Under the pieces are notes generated by a model. The model did no database searches. It saw only the letters and a list, made by a program, of their open reading frames with translations, and had not been told where the DNA came from. Shown here piece by piece: positions 63,749-64,000 of a stretch of 64,000 nt of DNA. Made by a program: the position numbers and the translations under genes. The stretch is from Butyrivibrio sp. MB2005 (GTDB lineage: Bacteria > Bacillota > Clostridia > Lachnospirales > Lachnospiraceae). Numbering within the stretch: the first letter of the stretch is position 1; each line of letters starts with the position of its first letter. Where the stretch lies: the NCBI RefSeq assembly GCF_000424285.1, contig NZ_KE384157.1, positions 1-64,000 on the forward strand. The letters run 5' to 3'.

Positions 63749-64000
63749 ATGCCGGTTTGTGAAGTATGTCATCATCACTGCAATCTAAATGAAGGAAATC
63801 TTGGGCTGTGCCGTGCAAGGATTTGCAAGGAGGGCGAAATTGTGTGCGCCAATTATGGCTATATCACTTCTATTGCTCTTGATCCAATAGAGAAAAAGCC
63901 CCTGAACAGATTCCATCCCGGCTCCAATATCATGTCAGTTGGAAGCTATGGCTGCAACCTTCGCTGCCCATTTTGCCAGAATCACAGCATCTCTTATGGG
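63749..64000 (+). CDS. AmmeMemoRadiSam system radical SAM enzyme (5' part)
   Basis: The window ends inside this gene. The 84 codons seen read MPVCEVCHHHCNLNEGNLG, a Cys-rich N terminus (Cys at about 4, 7, 11 and one before RARI), then GCNLRCPFCQNH, the CxxxCxxC cluster for the radical SAM [4Fe-4S]. AAGGAG precedes the ATG by seven bases. The gene is 100 bases after the MEMO1-AMMECR1 stop and probably in the same operon. Substrate unknown. Confidence 0.93.
   Translation, partial: MPVCEVCHHHCNLNEGNLGLCRARICKEGEIVCANYGYITSIALDPIEKKPLNRFHPGSNIMSVGSYGCNLRCPFCQNHSISYG

Overview
The window looks like chromosomal DNA of a low-GC Gram-positive anaerobe of the Lachnospiraceae, probably a Butyrivibrio or Pseudobutyrivibrio relative. 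I infer this from the gene order prpC-prkC-rsgA, a single-chain clostridial-type purL, QueH instead of QueG, an ECF/anti-sigma pair of clostridial style, many secreted proteins with LRR_5 and InlB-type repeats, strong GGAGG ribosome sites with frequent TTG starts, and A+T-rich intergenic DNA. The genus is not proven by anything seen here. Most genes are on the minus strand.

Region 1 (1-5.1 kb) is an accessory, decaying patch. It holds two paralogous DUF3800 genes. Each is preceded by a short structured leader RNA that ends in an intrinsic-terminator hairpin directly in front of the ribosome site. Each gene-plus-RNA unit lies between the same two flanking repeats (105 bp on the left, 126 bp on the right), yet the unit is in opposite orientation in the two copies. 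Between them are a flavin reductase gene, gene remnants (GNAT, DUF1016, a second flavin reductase) and an unknown gene; a frameshifted VOC gene follows the second unit.

Region 2 (5.1-15.6 kb) carries an APH-type kinase, an MscS channel with a 36-codon gene in front, a MoxR/DUF58/transglutaminase operon, and the phosphatase-kinase-GTPase operon prpC-prkC-rsgA. Region 3 (15.6-22.1 kb) has tRNA-Met, a DUF3592 protein, a secreted beta-helix protein, argS and an M42 peptidase. Region 4 (22.1-31.9 kb) is about the cell envelope: an MBOAT/SGNH acyl-transfer pair, queH, a GNAT, then an ECF sigma factor, an anti-sigma-like membrane protein fused to a CapA domain, a GH25 muramidase, and a VWA lipoprotein. 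Region 5 (32.1-44.2 kb) has three more secreted LRR_5 proteins, a NUDIX hydrolase, an NSS transporter, a CobW GTPase, a dipeptidase, a YwlG-type protein, an orphan LRR_5-protein tail and an HTH-Uma2 fusion.

Region 6 (44.2-54.1 kb) is nucleotide synthesis: carB, carA and purL separated by palindromic repeat arrays, then a TetR regulator and a small unknown gene. Region 7 (54.3-64 kb) has a giant transglutaminase/InlB-repeat protein, VanZ, a GH13 lipoprotein, about 1.1 kb of gene-free DNA with three different tandem repeat families, and the start of an AmmeMemoRadiSam locus that runs off the right edge.

The strongest candidate for an undescribed system is the pair of DUF3800-leader RNA modules. 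Association of structured RNAs with DUF3800 genes has been reported before, but its function is unknown as far as I know. The inverted modules within conserved flanks are the new observation here.
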